Notes under the pieces: generated by a model
What the model saw: the letters and a program-made list of their open reading frames with translations, nothing else
What the model was told of the DNA's origin: nothing
Database searches by the model: none
Made by a program: the position numbers and the translations under genes
Shown: piece after piece, positions 16,298 to 23,525 of the stretch
Layout: every line of letters begins with the position of its first letter
Numbering within the stretch: the first letter of the stretch is position 1
NCBI GenBank assembly: GCA_001001205.1
Contig: LCKE01000006.1
Span: 1-33,045, forward strand
Source of the DNA: Parcubacteria group bacterium GW2011_GWF2_45_11
GTDB taxonomy: Bacteria; Patescibacteriota; Patescibacteriia; UBA1558; UBA10009
Length of the DNA: 33,045 nucleotides
Direction: 5' to 3'

Positions 16298-17476
16298 TTA
16301 TTTGATAATTTTAACCACGCCGTGGTTGGCGTTAACTTCAACGATCTGGCCATCCTTTAAGACTTCGGTGGCGATTTTAGTGCCGATTATGCAGGGAATG
16401 CCCAATTCCCGGCTGACAATGGCCGCGTGGCAGGTGACCCCGCCTTCGTTGGTAACTACGGCTACGGCTTTTTTCATGGCCGGGATGTAATCCGGCCTGG
16501 TCATAACCGCCACCAACACATCGCCCGGCTTTATCTTATGACTGTCCTTGACGCTTTTCATAAGGCAGACCCGGCCGCTGGCCACGCCCTTGGAAGCTGA
16601 CATGCCCCGAAAATCATCCGGAATCTCTTTCTTATCACGCTTCAATAATCGTAACAAAATTTTATCGGCCTCGGGGCCGGAACTCAAATCAAAAGCATCG
16701 CCGACCTGATACCAAAGACAGCTTTTTATTCTGCGATTTAACTCGGCTTTAGCAGGTTTTAATTCAATATTTTCGCCAAATAAAGATAATATTTCCGGAT
16801 AAAGAAAATATTTCATCTGCAACAAGGAAAAGCCAAATCTCCTGCCCATTTCCGCCAAAATCAGACTAAGATAATGCGTATACCAGTAGGTTTTCTTTTT
16901 GCGCTGATCCTGCCAATAAGTAAAATCTTCGGAGATAACCAGGAGATTTTTAAAATAAGTCGGTAAATTTAATTCTTTCATTAATTTTTGTTTGGCCCGT
17001 TTATTTTGTCGCGGGATCTGGGCCAGCCTTTTTATTTCCCGCTCAAAGTCAACATCTTGTTTGACTAAGGCTAGCAACTCTTTCAGAAAAAACCTTAATG
17101 ATAAGACATTGTTATCCACGTAATTATTGCGAGTCCAAAAATGGTTTTGCTGATATTCATTTAATTTTAGAAAAATCTCGGAATATTTTTTTAATTTTTT
17201 TTCAATATCCGCCAGGCTGGCATTTTTTATGAATTTTATTAATGCGTGGTGTTTTTTTATCTCCAGGCCTATCTGTAAAAGCTTTATTTCCGCTTCAGCC
17301 ATAAATGACTGATGAACCGGCGCCGTCAGAATGGCAAAATAACGCTGGCGCTGTCGCTCCAATCCCTTAGCTTTTAGTAGCTGATTCAAGTTTTTAAAAA
17401 TATAATCGTCAGAGCCTAGAGCAAAACCGTCAATTAAAGAGCTTGAAGTTACGGCCTTGACGCTGTTATTCAGCAT
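16298..17476 (-). CDS. Array copy F, downstream fragment (rest of helical domain plus phosphohistidine domain)
   Basis: 392 residues from an internal ATG. It contains LIDGFALGSDD (14-24), HFWTRNNY (112-119), YWQDQRKKK (187-195) and a full phosphohistidine domain with TNEGGVTCHAAIVSREL (His350). It lacks the first 120 or so residues of the family. These are encoded just upstream in another frame (17479-17871). Reading this frame upstream of the ATG gives LSDSELKKIYLKMLNN, which matches the same position in other copies, so the two pieces are one ancestral gene of about 524 aa split by one base. It may be an inactivated gene, a -1 frameshifted gene, or a sequence error. The His domain itself is intact. 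Confidence 0.75.
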   Translation of the reverse strand: MLNNSVKAVTSSSLIDGFALGSDDYIFKNLNQLLKAKGLERQRQRYFAILTAPVHQSFMAEAEIKLLQIGLEIKKHHALIKFIKNASLADIEKKLKKYSEIFLKLNEYQQNHFWTRNNYVDNNVLSLRFFLKELLALVKQDVDFEREIKRLAQIPRQNKRAKQKLMKELNLPTYFKNLLVISEDFTYWQDQRKKKTYWYTHYLSLILAEMGRRFGFSLLQMKYFLYPEILSLFGENIELKPAKAELNRRIKSCLWYQVGDAFDLSSGPEADKILLRLLKRDKKEIPDDFRGMSASKGVASGRVCLMKSVKDSHKIKPGDVLVAVMTRPDYIPAMKKAVAVVTNEGGVTCHAAIVSRELGIPCIIGTKIATEVLKDGQIVEVNANHGVVKIIK

Positions 17477-17478
17477 CT

Positions 17479-17871
17479 TTAAATAAATTTTTTTAAGCTC
17501 GCTATCTGATAATTTTTTAAATTCAGGCGGTCAATGCCATAACAGTATTGATAAAAATTTTTTTCATCAGTCTGCCATTTCTTTATAAGACCCTTACTTA
17601 AACCACCTTTCTGTTTACTCAAAACAATAAAATTATTAGTAATCCTTTTAATGTCCTGCTGATCAATATACCAGTCGCATGTATTATCTTTAAAAAATCC
17701 CCAGTGCCTGCCAAAACTACCCCAGACGAACTTTCTGGATTCCTTTTTTAATTCGGCTTCCGAAATTACCAATATAAATTGAGGGCAGCCGTCAAACCGT
17801 TGGTGATACCATTGATTCTTTTGAATAAATTTTTTATCTTGCTTTATTAAGCCGGGTTTAATTTTCATCAT
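17479..17871 (-). CDS. Array copy F, upstream fragment (N-terminal part, frameshifted)
   Basis: 130 residues: KNQWYHQRFDGCPQF (18-32) is the array's early W-Y-x-Q element, followed by DWYIDQQDIKRI and YGIDRLNLKNYQIASLKKFI, then TAA. The family normally continues LSxxEL after the IDRLNL segment, and exactly that continuation (KKLSDSEL) is found in the -1 frame. The break falls at T-TTA-AAA (17521-17515, minus strand), within a run of six A. One extra A, or a -1 ribosomal or transcriptional slip there, restores a full-length protein. It starts one base after the copy G stop. Confidence 0.7.
   Translation of the reverse strand: MMKIKPGLIKQDKKFIQKNQWYHQRFDGCPQFILVISEAELKKESRKFVWGSFGRHWGFFKDNTCDWYIDQQDIKRITNNFIVLSKQKGGLSKGLIKKWQTDEKNFYQYCYGIDRLNLKNYQIASLKKFI
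17515..17521 (-). other. Frameshift site with T-TTA-AAA slippery heptamer in array copy F
   Basis: In the zero frame the codons are AAT TTA AAA AAT TAT. T-TTA-AAA fits the X-XXY-YYZ rule for -1 slippage, and slipping back one base gives N-L-K-K-L-S-D-S-E-L, the family consensus. No stimulatory hairpin or pseudoknot was identified by eye downstream. A simple one-base loss in the A-run gives the same picture. Confidence 0.5.
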
Positions 17872-17872
17872 T

Positions 17873-18208
17873 TTATTTCTTTATAATTTTTACCGAATTA
17901 TGATTGGCGTTAACTTCAACCAACTCGCCGGTTTTAAAAACTTTAGTGGCGTTTTGCGTGCCGACCACGCAAGGGACGCCTAATTCCCGGCTGACTACGG
18001 CCGCGTGGCAGGTCACGCCGCCTTTATCGGTAATAATCGCCCCGGCTTTTTTCATGGCCGGCACGTATTCCGGACTGGTCATTGAGGTAATTAAAACTTC
18101 GTCTTGCCTGAATTTCGCTAAATCGGCTAAATTTTTTATAATTCTGACCGGGCCGCTAAATTTACCGGCCGAGGCGATAACGCCCTGCAAAGATATCAGA
18201 TTATCCAC
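17873..18208 (-). CDS. Array copy G, downstream fragment (phosphohistidine domain alone)
   Basis: 111 residues from a GTG at 18208, containing only the swivelling domain: LQGVIASAGKFSGPVRII, DEVLITSMTSPEYVPAMKK, then TDKGGVTCHAAVVSREL with His68. The frame stays open upstream of the GTG and reads GLKDKFKIYEGPAAQAIFKR, which matches the interdomain linker of copies F and H. The gene is therefore the tail of a frameshifted 510-aa protein whose first part is 18279-19406. A free His domain could still serve as a phosphocarrier if it is translated on its own. Confidence 0.7.
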   Translation of the reverse strand: MDNLISLQGVIASAGKFSGPVRIIKNLADLAKFRQDEVLITSMTSPEYVPAMKKAGAIITDKGGVTCHAAVVSRELGVPCVVGTQNATKVFKTGELVEVNANHNSVKIIKK

Positions 18209-18278
18209 TTTTCCGGCCTCTGGAGCGGCCTCACGTTTAAATATGGCTTGAGCGGCCGGGCCTTCATAAATCTTAAAT

Positions 18279-19406
18279 TTATCTTTGAGACCAATATTCT
18301 ACAGAATATTTGTAGCGATTCTGCAATTTTATTTTTGATAGTCTTTGATTATTCAGCAAGGCTTTTTTTAATTCCGCCGGAGCGTAAAACCTGGCCTGGG
18401 TTTCGGTCAGGCCGAATCTTTTGGCAACTTCTTTAAAAACCGGCATTATTTGATAATGAGATTTTGTGAATTCTTCCTTTTTGTAATCAAGCAAGTAGGC
18501 GCAGGTTCGCAAAACTTTAAACAATTTTCTATGATAGTCGTCTATTTTATATTTTTTAATCAGTCGCCGGCGCGCGGCTTGAAGCTGGTTAAAATATTGC
18601 GCATCCTTTTTCAGCTTAACCGCCAAACCGCCATTTTTAACCATATCTTTTATAACTTTTAAAAAATAAGGCATTTTCCAGATATAGACGCCATAGTCAA
18701 AAGGCACCCAGCAATACTCGCGCTCATGGTTTTTTAACCGGTAATAAAGTTTGGGGTGACATCTTTTTAAGTCACTGGCGGTGATGCGTTGACGGCTGAA
18801 AAATTCAACCTGATTTTTATCTTTTTGAATATTTATAATAATTTTTAAAAGCTCGTCTGACTCTCTTTTAACAAAAGACTTTTCTTCGGGCGAAATCAGA
18901 TGATTATAATCTTCGTTTAAAAATTTTTGATTACCTAAATCGGCCTGCCCCTTAAGATAAGATTTTAGATAATCGCCTAAAGAGTCCTCAAGCCCGAGCG
19001 TGATCGGTTCGGCCCAAGAGTATATTTTATTATACAATTTTAAATACCGCTCAATAATTTGCCAAATCTGCCTGTTAGACAGCCCGCTTAATGATTTTTG
19101 AAAAACTGCTGAAGTAAAATTGGTTAATTCGGGTACCAGTTGTTCAAATTTTTTTCTAATTTCAAAAACATATTCGGGGTTATTTTTAGCTAATCTTAAG
19201 GCCTGCTGTGACACCTCGGCCATTTTGTCTGGCCAAGCATACCAATGCATGGCTCCGTTTTTGGTTAAGGCCACGGTACTGCCGAAATTAACTCCTGGTA
19301 AAACTTTAGTCATGCCGTAGGTATAAGCATAGCCCACTCCATAAATACCGGGCAAAATATAAGCGTGAGTTTTCTTTTGCACGAAAACGCGTTTGTTTTG
19401 TTTCAT
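18279..19406 (-). CDS. Array copy G, upstream fragment (helical domain without His domain)
   Basis: 375 residues. It has LSNRQIWQIIERYLKLY, EYCWVPFDYGVY and LLDYKKEEF, followed by KEVAKRFGLTE and APAELKKAL, the central-domain end motifs. It ends KYSVEYWSQR and a stop where other copies run on into the phosphohistidine domain. The W-x-x-FDY and DYKKE forms are shared with copy H rather than with copies B-F, so G and H are a separate subgroup. The ATG overlaps the copy H stop (ATGA at 19406-19403). The break coincides with a palindrome at 18293-18310. Confidence 0.7.
   Translation of the reverse strand: MKQNKRVFVQKKTHAYILPGIYGVGYAYTYGMTKVLPGVNFGSTVALTKNGAMHWYAWPDKMAEVSQQALRLAKNNPEYVFEIRKKFEQLVPELTNFTSAVFQKSLSGLSNRQIWQIIERYLKLYNKIYSWAEPITLGLEDSLGDYLKSYLKGQADLGNQKFLNEDYNHLISPEEKSFVKRESDELLKIIINIQKDKNQVEFFSRQRITASDLKRCHPKLYYRLKNHEREYCWVPFDYGVYIWKMPYFLKVIKDMVKNGGLAVKLKKDAQYFNQLQAARRRLIKKYKIDDYHRKLFKVLRTCAYLLDYKKEEFTKSHYQIMPVFKEVAKRFGLTETQARFYAPAELKKALLNNQRLSKIKLQNRYKYSVEYWSQR
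18293..18310. repeat. Small palindrome at the frameshift of array copy G
   Basis: AATATTC (18293-18299) and GAATATT (18304-18310) form a perfect 7-bp stem with a 4-base loop. The frame change between the two parts of copy G (a gain of one base, or loss of two, relative to the family) falls in or next to this hairpin. Short palindromes are known hot spots for small insertions and deletions. Confidence 0.6.
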
Positions 19407-20815
19407 ATTTTCTTTATAATCCCCAAATTAGCATCCACCTCCACTAAATCACCGTCTTTAAAAACCTGGGTGGCAATTTTAGTGCCGACAATGGAGGGTA
19501 TTTTTAATTCCCGGCTGACGATGGCCGCGTGGCAGGTTAAGCCGCCTTCATTGGTGACGATAGCGGCCGCTTTCTTTAACGCCGGCATAAAATCGGGCGT
19601 GGTGTTGCTCACCACCAATATCTGGCCTTTTTTAATTTTATTGTTTTCCTTGGCGCTTTTTAAATAGCAAACGGTTCCTCTGACTTTACCGGCAGACGCC
19701 GGCGTACCTTTAAGCTTATTAACCAAAGCCTGCTGATCAGCCCTGATATCTTTTACTATTTTTTGGGATTTCCCAAAATCTAAAAAATCAGCCCGCCCCT
19801 CATAAAATTTAATGACGGAAAATTTTTCACGGCTGGCGGCTATTTTTCCGGTTAAAGCCGGTTTATTCTCTAAAACGTCTTTTAGTTCGGACCATAAAAA
19901 CCATCTGACTTCCTCTAAGCTTAAACCTAGCCTGCGGCCGACCTCCTTATACAAAGGCGTGATGGCAAAATGAAAATGGGTTAAAATCTCTTTCTTTTTA
20001 TCCATTAAATAATACAGCTTGTCTAAAATATCCAAATAGTATTGAAACTTTAAATCAACTTTGTATTTTTTAATAATTCTAGACTTCTGTCTTTTAAGTT
20101 TAGCGTAGTCGGCAATCTCCGGAGGAGTTTTGCCAAAAACTCCGGCCCTTTTTTGAAAGTATTTTAAATTAACAATAATACTGGAATAATCAAATAAAAT
20201 CCATTTGTATTTTTGGTAATGCCGCTTTAATTGATTGTTTAGATAATCGGGAAACCTGGAAAATTTTTTAAATATTTTAAATAATTCTTGATTCTCTTTG
20301 CTTAAAAACGACTGATAGTTGGGGGTAATTAATAATTCAAACTCAGCCTCGGTTATTTTTTTCTGATCAATAAAGTATTCTTTTAAAACAGAATGCAGTT
20401 TTTCCTTTAAAAAATGAGGTAGCGGCTCGCCGTAAGGCAGAATTTGATCATAAAGATTATTATACTTATTTTTAATCTCAATCAATTCCTGATTGCTTAG
20501 TGAACGAAAATGGCTGGTCTCCAGTTCCTTAATAAATTTCTCAATCACTCTAGACCGCTGATCAAAAATGTCCTTCACTTTTGTTATATAAGCTTTATTT
20601 TTGGAAATTTTATTAAAAACATAATTAATGATTTCTTGATGTTTTGACTCGTAAGAATAAATTAAACACTGGCCTTTTTGATAAAGAAAAAATAAAGGCG
20701 CTTCACCGCTACCCACGGTTTTTTTAATATGGCCCGACCAGTTCCTGGCCACATTTTCCACGGCTAATGGCGGGTAATCCCCCCGTTCATGAATAAAATG
20801 ATATTTTTGAGTCAT
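19403..20815 (-). CDS. PEP-utilising-enzyme mobile-domain protein, array copy H (first in the run)
   Basis: 470 residues from the ATG at 20815 (MTQKYHFIHERGDYPP). A longer start at 20878 exists but would overlap the methyltransferase gene by 62 bases and adds nothing like the family, so I prefer 20815, one base after that gene's stop. The N-terminal domain has LSNQELIEIKNKY, KYKWILFDYSS and LMDKKKEILTHFH, followed by KEVGRRLGLSLEEVRWFLWSEL segments. These are the closest in the array to the end of the rifampin-phosphotransferase / PEP-synthase central domain. The phosphohistidine domain has TPDFMPALKK and TNEGGLTCHAAIVSREL (His429). No ATP-grasp or TIM barrel is present. Confidence 0.85.
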   Translation of the reverse strand: MTQKYHFIHERGDYPPLAVENVARNWSGHIKKTVGSGEAPLFFLYQKGQCLIYSYESKHQEIINYVFNKISKNKAYITKVKDIFDQRSRVIEKFIKELETSHFRSLSNQELIEIKNKYNNLYDQILPYGEPLPHFLKEKLHSVLKEYFIDQKKITEAEFELLITPNYQSFLSKENQELFKIFKKFSRFPDYLNNQLKRHYQKYKWILFDYSSIIVNLKYFQKRAGVFGKTPPEIADYAKLKRQKSRIIKKYKVDLKFQYYLDILDKLYYLMDKKKEILTHFHFAITPLYKEVGRRLGLSLEEVRWFLWSELKDVLENKPALTGKIAASREKFSVIKFYEGRADFLDFGKSQKIVKDIRADQQALVNKLKGTPASAGKVRGTVCYLKSAKENNKIKKGQILVVSNTTPDFMPALKKAAAIVTNEGGLTCHAAIVSRELKIPSIVGTKIATQVFKDGDLVEVDANLGIIKKI

Positions 20816-20816
20816 C

Positions 20817-22070
20817 TTAAATCTTTTTAAACACAAAAATTTCCCGCCTAACTCTCTGCCCAGGCCGCGCGTAAACAATGGACTTCCTGGGACAGTCGCT
20901 CAAAGGCAGACTGACAAAACCCAAACACTTGACGTCATTAATAATATCAACCGTTTGGTTATTAATAATCGGCAAGATAATCACCGCTTTCCCCTCTTTC
21001 TTTAAAACCTGATGAAATTGAGCAAAGGCTTTTAGGTATAATTTGGATAATTCATCTATTACATCAATTTCCGGGTTTGAAACTTGCGATTTAGAAGTTG
21101 AAATTTTTTGGCCAGCCGGCCGGACGGGCAGGTATTTTGCGTCCTGTGAGCTGGGGATTGCCCGGGCCGGCCCAAGATACGGCTCGGTCACAATAACGTC
21201 AACCGACTGCGGCTGTATTTTGGCCGAGAGGCTTTTAACATCCTGCTGAAAAATTTTAACCCCGGCAATGTCCTGTTGTAATTTGACTTTAAGCCATTCC
21301 AGATTATTAATGGTGTCGGACACGGCTTTGGCGGCAATATCCGAGCCAATGATTTTTTTATAGCCCAGCAACAGAGCCTCCTGAATGACCGTGCCTGAGC
21401 CACAAAAAGGATCCAAAATTGTCTGATCAAAACCGGCCCGGCCGAGGTTAATCATCATCTTGGCGAGCTTGGGCGGTAGCATGCCCGACTGATCGTCGCG
21501 CTGAGGCCGGCCATAATCCCTTTCGGAGTATTCCTGAAACTTTTGGGCGCTGACCGTGTAACCAAGATAATATTCTTTGCCTGAATTAATCACGACTACG
21601 TCGGCGCCCTGATCAATTAATTTTTCCTTGTGCACGATGACTGACGATAAGGCTGATTCTTTGGAAACCACGAACCTTGATCTGACTTTTTTTAACCGCA
21701 AGACTCTCTTGAGATTCAGACCGATCTGCTTAAGCTCTTTCATGTTCACTCGGCCGTAAGCGCTAAAACCGAACTGAAACCTTTTATTTTTTGCCGGCGG
21801 CTGTTGTTGGATAAGTTTTTCTATAATCTCCTGTTTGATACTTGATGCTTGAAACTTAAGGCTGGCTATCTTGATGGTCCCGCCCAGCCTTGCCTGAAGC
21901 CAATCAATCTCCGCTTTCCTCATGGCCAGCACCAAAACCTGCTCGTTATAAAAAAGCTCTTCAAAATCCAGGCTGGCGTGCTCCAAAATGGCCATGATTT
22001 CCGCTCTGGCTAAAGCCGGGACTTGCCCTAAAATAAAGGCGTATTTTACCTTATTTTGACTGAATATCAT
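20817..22070 (-). CDS. TRM11/TrmG10-type RNA (guanine-N2) methyltransferase
   Basis: 417 residues. RDYGRPQRD (184-192) with GMLPPKLAKMMINL (196-209) is the hallmark of the TRM11/Trm-G10 family. DPFCGSGT (220-227) is the SAM-binding motif I. The catalytic motif IV is TEPYLG (295-300) in place of the usual D/N-PPY. The first 160 residues would hold the THUMP-like RNA-binding part. The family makes m2G or m22G at position 10 of tRNA in Archaea and Eukarya, and bacterial homologues occur in Patescibacteria. It is the first gene of the minus-strand run and is followed after one base by array copy H. I see no functional link with the phosphotransfer genes other than cotranscription. Confidence 0.85.
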   Translation of the reverse strand: MIFSQNKVKYAFILGQVPALARAEIMAILEHASLDFEELFYNEQVLVLAMRKAEIDWLQARLGGTIKIASLKFQASSIKQEIIEKLIQQQPPAKNKRFQFGFSAYGRVNMKELKQIGLNLKRVLRLKKVRSRFVVSKESALSSVIVHKEKLIDQGADVVVINSGKEYYLGYTVSAQKFQEYSERDYGRPQRDDQSGMLPPKLAKMMINLGRAGFDQTILDPFCGSGTVIQEALLLGYKKIIGSDIAAKAVSDTINNLEWLKVKLQQDIAGVKIFQQDVKSLSAKIQPQSVDVIVTEPYLGPARAIPSSQDAKYLPVRPAGQKISTSKSQVSNPEIDVIDELSKLYLKAFAQFHQVLKKEGKAVIILPIINNQTVDIINDVKCLGFVSLPLSDCPRKSIVYARPGQRVRREIFVFKKI

Positions 22071-22122
22071 GAATTTATTTAATCATTTTTTGACCCTTTT
22101 AACAATAGCCCCGTAAAAAGCC

Positions 22123-22151
22123 TTGACATTTCCTTAATTTTTTGCCAAAAT
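22123..22151 (+). promoter_or_regulatory. Sigma-70-like promoter of the rpsF-ssb-rpsR cluster
   Basis: A perfect -35 TTGACA (22123-22128), a 17-base spacer and a -10 CAAAAT (22146-22151). Transcription would start near 22158 and give a leader of about 240 bases before the rpsF ATG. The -10 is weak but the -35 and spacing are ideal. Confidence 0.6.
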
Positions 22152-22296
22152 ACTGGGGTCTACTCTAAAATTGCAAGCACTAAAAACATCGCTTGCCCCG
22201 GGCTGACCATTTTTTAAGATTAACACTAAAAATCTTAAATGACTGCCTGAGGGTAGATAGTTTAACCATGAATCTTTCAATTAAGATTCTCCTGAA

Positions 22297-22334
22297 CCTA
22301 AATCAGACTGGTGGACCAGTCAGACGGTTTTAGG
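22297..22334 (+). promoter_or_regulatory. Two-part stem-loop in the rpsF leader, possible autoregulatory site
   Basis: An outer stem CCTAAA/TTTAGG (22297-22302 with 22329-22334) encloses an asymmetric internal loop and an inner hairpin GACTGG-tgga-CCAGTC (22306-22321). Many bacterial rpsF leaders carry an RNA motif bound by the S6:S18 complex. This element sits in the right place, but I do not see the full published consensus (the bulged CCG), so the link is only suggested by position and shape. Confidence 0.4.
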
Positions 22335-22397
22335 ATAAATTATCTCCGCGTCCTTAAAAGGCTTAACACGCCCCTAAAGGTTAGCGGCGGAAATCGT

Positions 22398-22874
22398 ATG
22401 AAAAATGATCTCCCATTTTATGAATTGACCTATATCATTTCCGGCAATCTGCCGGAAGACCAGCACCCGCCGGTTCTGGAAAAAGTCAGTTCCCTCTTAA
22501 ATCAGGCTCAGGCCCAAATTGTTCTTAACGAAGATTTGGGTAAAAAAAAGTTGGCTTACCCCATAAAAAATCTCAGGCATGGTTTTTATAAAACCATGAC
22601 TTTTTATTTGGAGCCGGCCAAGCTTAAAGCCATTGAAAACGAGCTGAAGCTGGAAAATAAAATTCTGCGGTTTTTAATTATTAAAAGTTATGAAAAAACC
22701 GCCGAGGAAATTGCCTCCGAAGCCAAGGCTAAAAACAAACGAGCCAAGGAAAAAATTGCCGAAAAGGTCAAAGAGGTAACCAGCGTTAAAGAGGCCAAGC
22801 TGGAAAAGCAAAAAGTCAGCCTTGAAGATCTGGATAAAAAGCTGGATGAATTGTTAGACGAAGACGTCATTTAA
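22398..22874 (+). CDS. rpsF: Small ribosomal subunit protein bS6
   Basis: 158 residues from the ATG at 22398 (MKNDLPFYELTYIISGNL). An upstream in-frame ATG at 22311 lies inside the structured leader and adds residues unlike bS6, so it is rejected. The bS6 core is residues 1-97: YELTYII strand, DLGKKKLAYPIKNLRHGFY, and FYLEP with ILRFLIIK. The tail (about 100-158) is a highly charged Lys/Glu extension, longer than in Escherichia coli. bS6 binds 16S rRNA together with bS18, which is encoded two genes downstream. It starts the standard rpsF-ssb-rpsR order. Confidence 0.95.
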   Translation: MKNDLPFYELTYIISGNLPEDQHPPVLEKVSSLLNQAQAQIVLNEDLGKKKLAYPIKNLRHGFYKTMTFYLEPAKLKAIENELKLENKILRFLIIKSYEKTAEEIASEAKAKNKRAKEKIAEKVKEVTSVKEAKLEKQKVSLEDLDKKLDELLDEDVI

Positions 22875-22976
22875 TTACTAATTTTCAATTTTTAGTAATT
22901 TAATAATTCATTTACCTTGATATAAATTCGGAACATGAAATTAATCAAAAGCCGTCCGCCTATGGCTGGTGATTGA

Positions 22977-22991
22977 TCGGCCTTGGGCCGA
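22977..22991 (+). repeat. GC-rich hairpin upstream of ssb
   Basis: TCGGCC (22977-22982) and GGCCGA (22986-22991) form a perfect 6-bp stem with a 3-base loop, 25 bases before the ssb ATG. It stands out in an AT-rich gap. No T-run follows, so it is not a standard terminator; it could influence ssb translation or mark an RNA-processing site. Confidence 0.4.
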
Positions 22992-23015
22992 GAAATTAAA
23001 AATTAACCAAAACAT

Positions 23016-23468
23016 ATGGACTTAAATAAAGCGATGATCATTGGCAATATGACCAGGGATCCGGAGGTTAAAACCACGCCTTCCGGACAAACGGTGGCTA
23101 ATTTCAGCGTGGCCACCAATTTAGTCTGGACCGATCAAAGCGGGCAAAAGCAGGAAAAAGCCGAATTTCACAATATTGTCGCCTGGAGAAAACTGGCGGA
23201 TATTTGCGGACAATACCTCAAAAAAGGCGGCAAAGTCTATGTGGAAGGCCGTTTGCAAACCAGGTCCTGGGACGATCAAACCGGCAATAAAAAATACCGC
23301 ACCGAAATTATCGCCGACAATGTAATTATGCTTGACCGGGCTGGCGCGTCCAGGCCGGATAGCCGGACCGAAGCCACTAACAACTATGCCCAGCCGGAAC
23401 CCCCGCACAACGAACCCGCCGCCGCCGAGACGGAAGAGGAAATTAACGTTGACGATATTCCCTTTTAG
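23016..23468 (+). CDS. ssb: Single-stranded DNA-binding protein
   Basis: 150 residues. The OB fold occupies about 1-107: MDLNKAMIIGNMTRDPEVK, the FHNIVAWRKLADIC segment with the conserved aromatic, and VYVEGRLQTRSWDD. A flexible linker follows, and the acidic tip is EEEINVDDIPF, the conserved C-terminal tail that binds partner proteins. It coats single-stranded DNA in replication and repair as a tetramer. Its place between rpsF and rpsR is the ancestral bacterial arrangement. The start has no clear Shine-Dalgarno. Confidence 0.96.
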   Translation: MDLNKAMIIGNMTRDPEVKTTPSGQTVANFSVATNLVWTDQSGQKQEKAEFHNIVAWRKLADICGQYLKKGGKVYVEGRLQTRSWDDQTGNKKYRTEIIADNVIMLDRAGASRPDSRTEATNNYAQPEPPHNEPAAAETEEEINVDDIPF

Positions 23469-23525
23469 GAATTAATACTACTTGGAAAACTAACTTACTA
23501 TTTCCTAATTACTAATTATAAAACT

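Larger units (their letters stand above)
22071..22397. other. Divergent intergenic region with structured rpsF leader
   Basis: 327 bases between the methyltransferase (minus) and rpsF (plus). It contains a sigma-70-like promoter for rpsF and an unusually long leader of about 240 bases with several stems: 22213-22221 with 22231-22239 (9 bp, TTTAAGATT), 22270-22276 with 22283-22289 (7 bp) and the two-part stem at 22297-22334. No good promoter for the minus-strand genes was found. TTGTTA-17-TTAAAT ends so near the ATG that the message would be essentially leaderless. Confidence 0.6.

Noticed and set aside
11870-19406. Alternative genetic code (UGA as glycine)
   Set aside because: TGA is used as a stop at the ATGA overlaps between array genes, and the frames on both sides are sensible with the standard bacterial code.
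10504-19667. Plus-strand open frames with similar sequences antisense to each phosphohistidine domain
   Set aside because: They recur because the reverse frame of the conserved domain codons stays open; they have no start context, and they follow the sense-strand conservation.
8784-20815. Calling the array genes phosphoenolpyruvate synthases or rifampin resistance genes
   Set aside because: They lack both the ATP-grasp and the PEP/pyruvate-binding barrel, and nothing in the sequence indicates rifampin as substrate. Only the domain resemblance is claimed.
20816-20878. Upstream start for array copy H
   Set aside because: It would lie inside the methyltransferase gene and adds 21 residues without family resemblance; the ATG at 20815 gives the usual one-base spacing.
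22311-22397. Upstream start for bS6
   Set aside because: The added 29 residues do not resemble bS6 and overlap a stem-loop of the leader.
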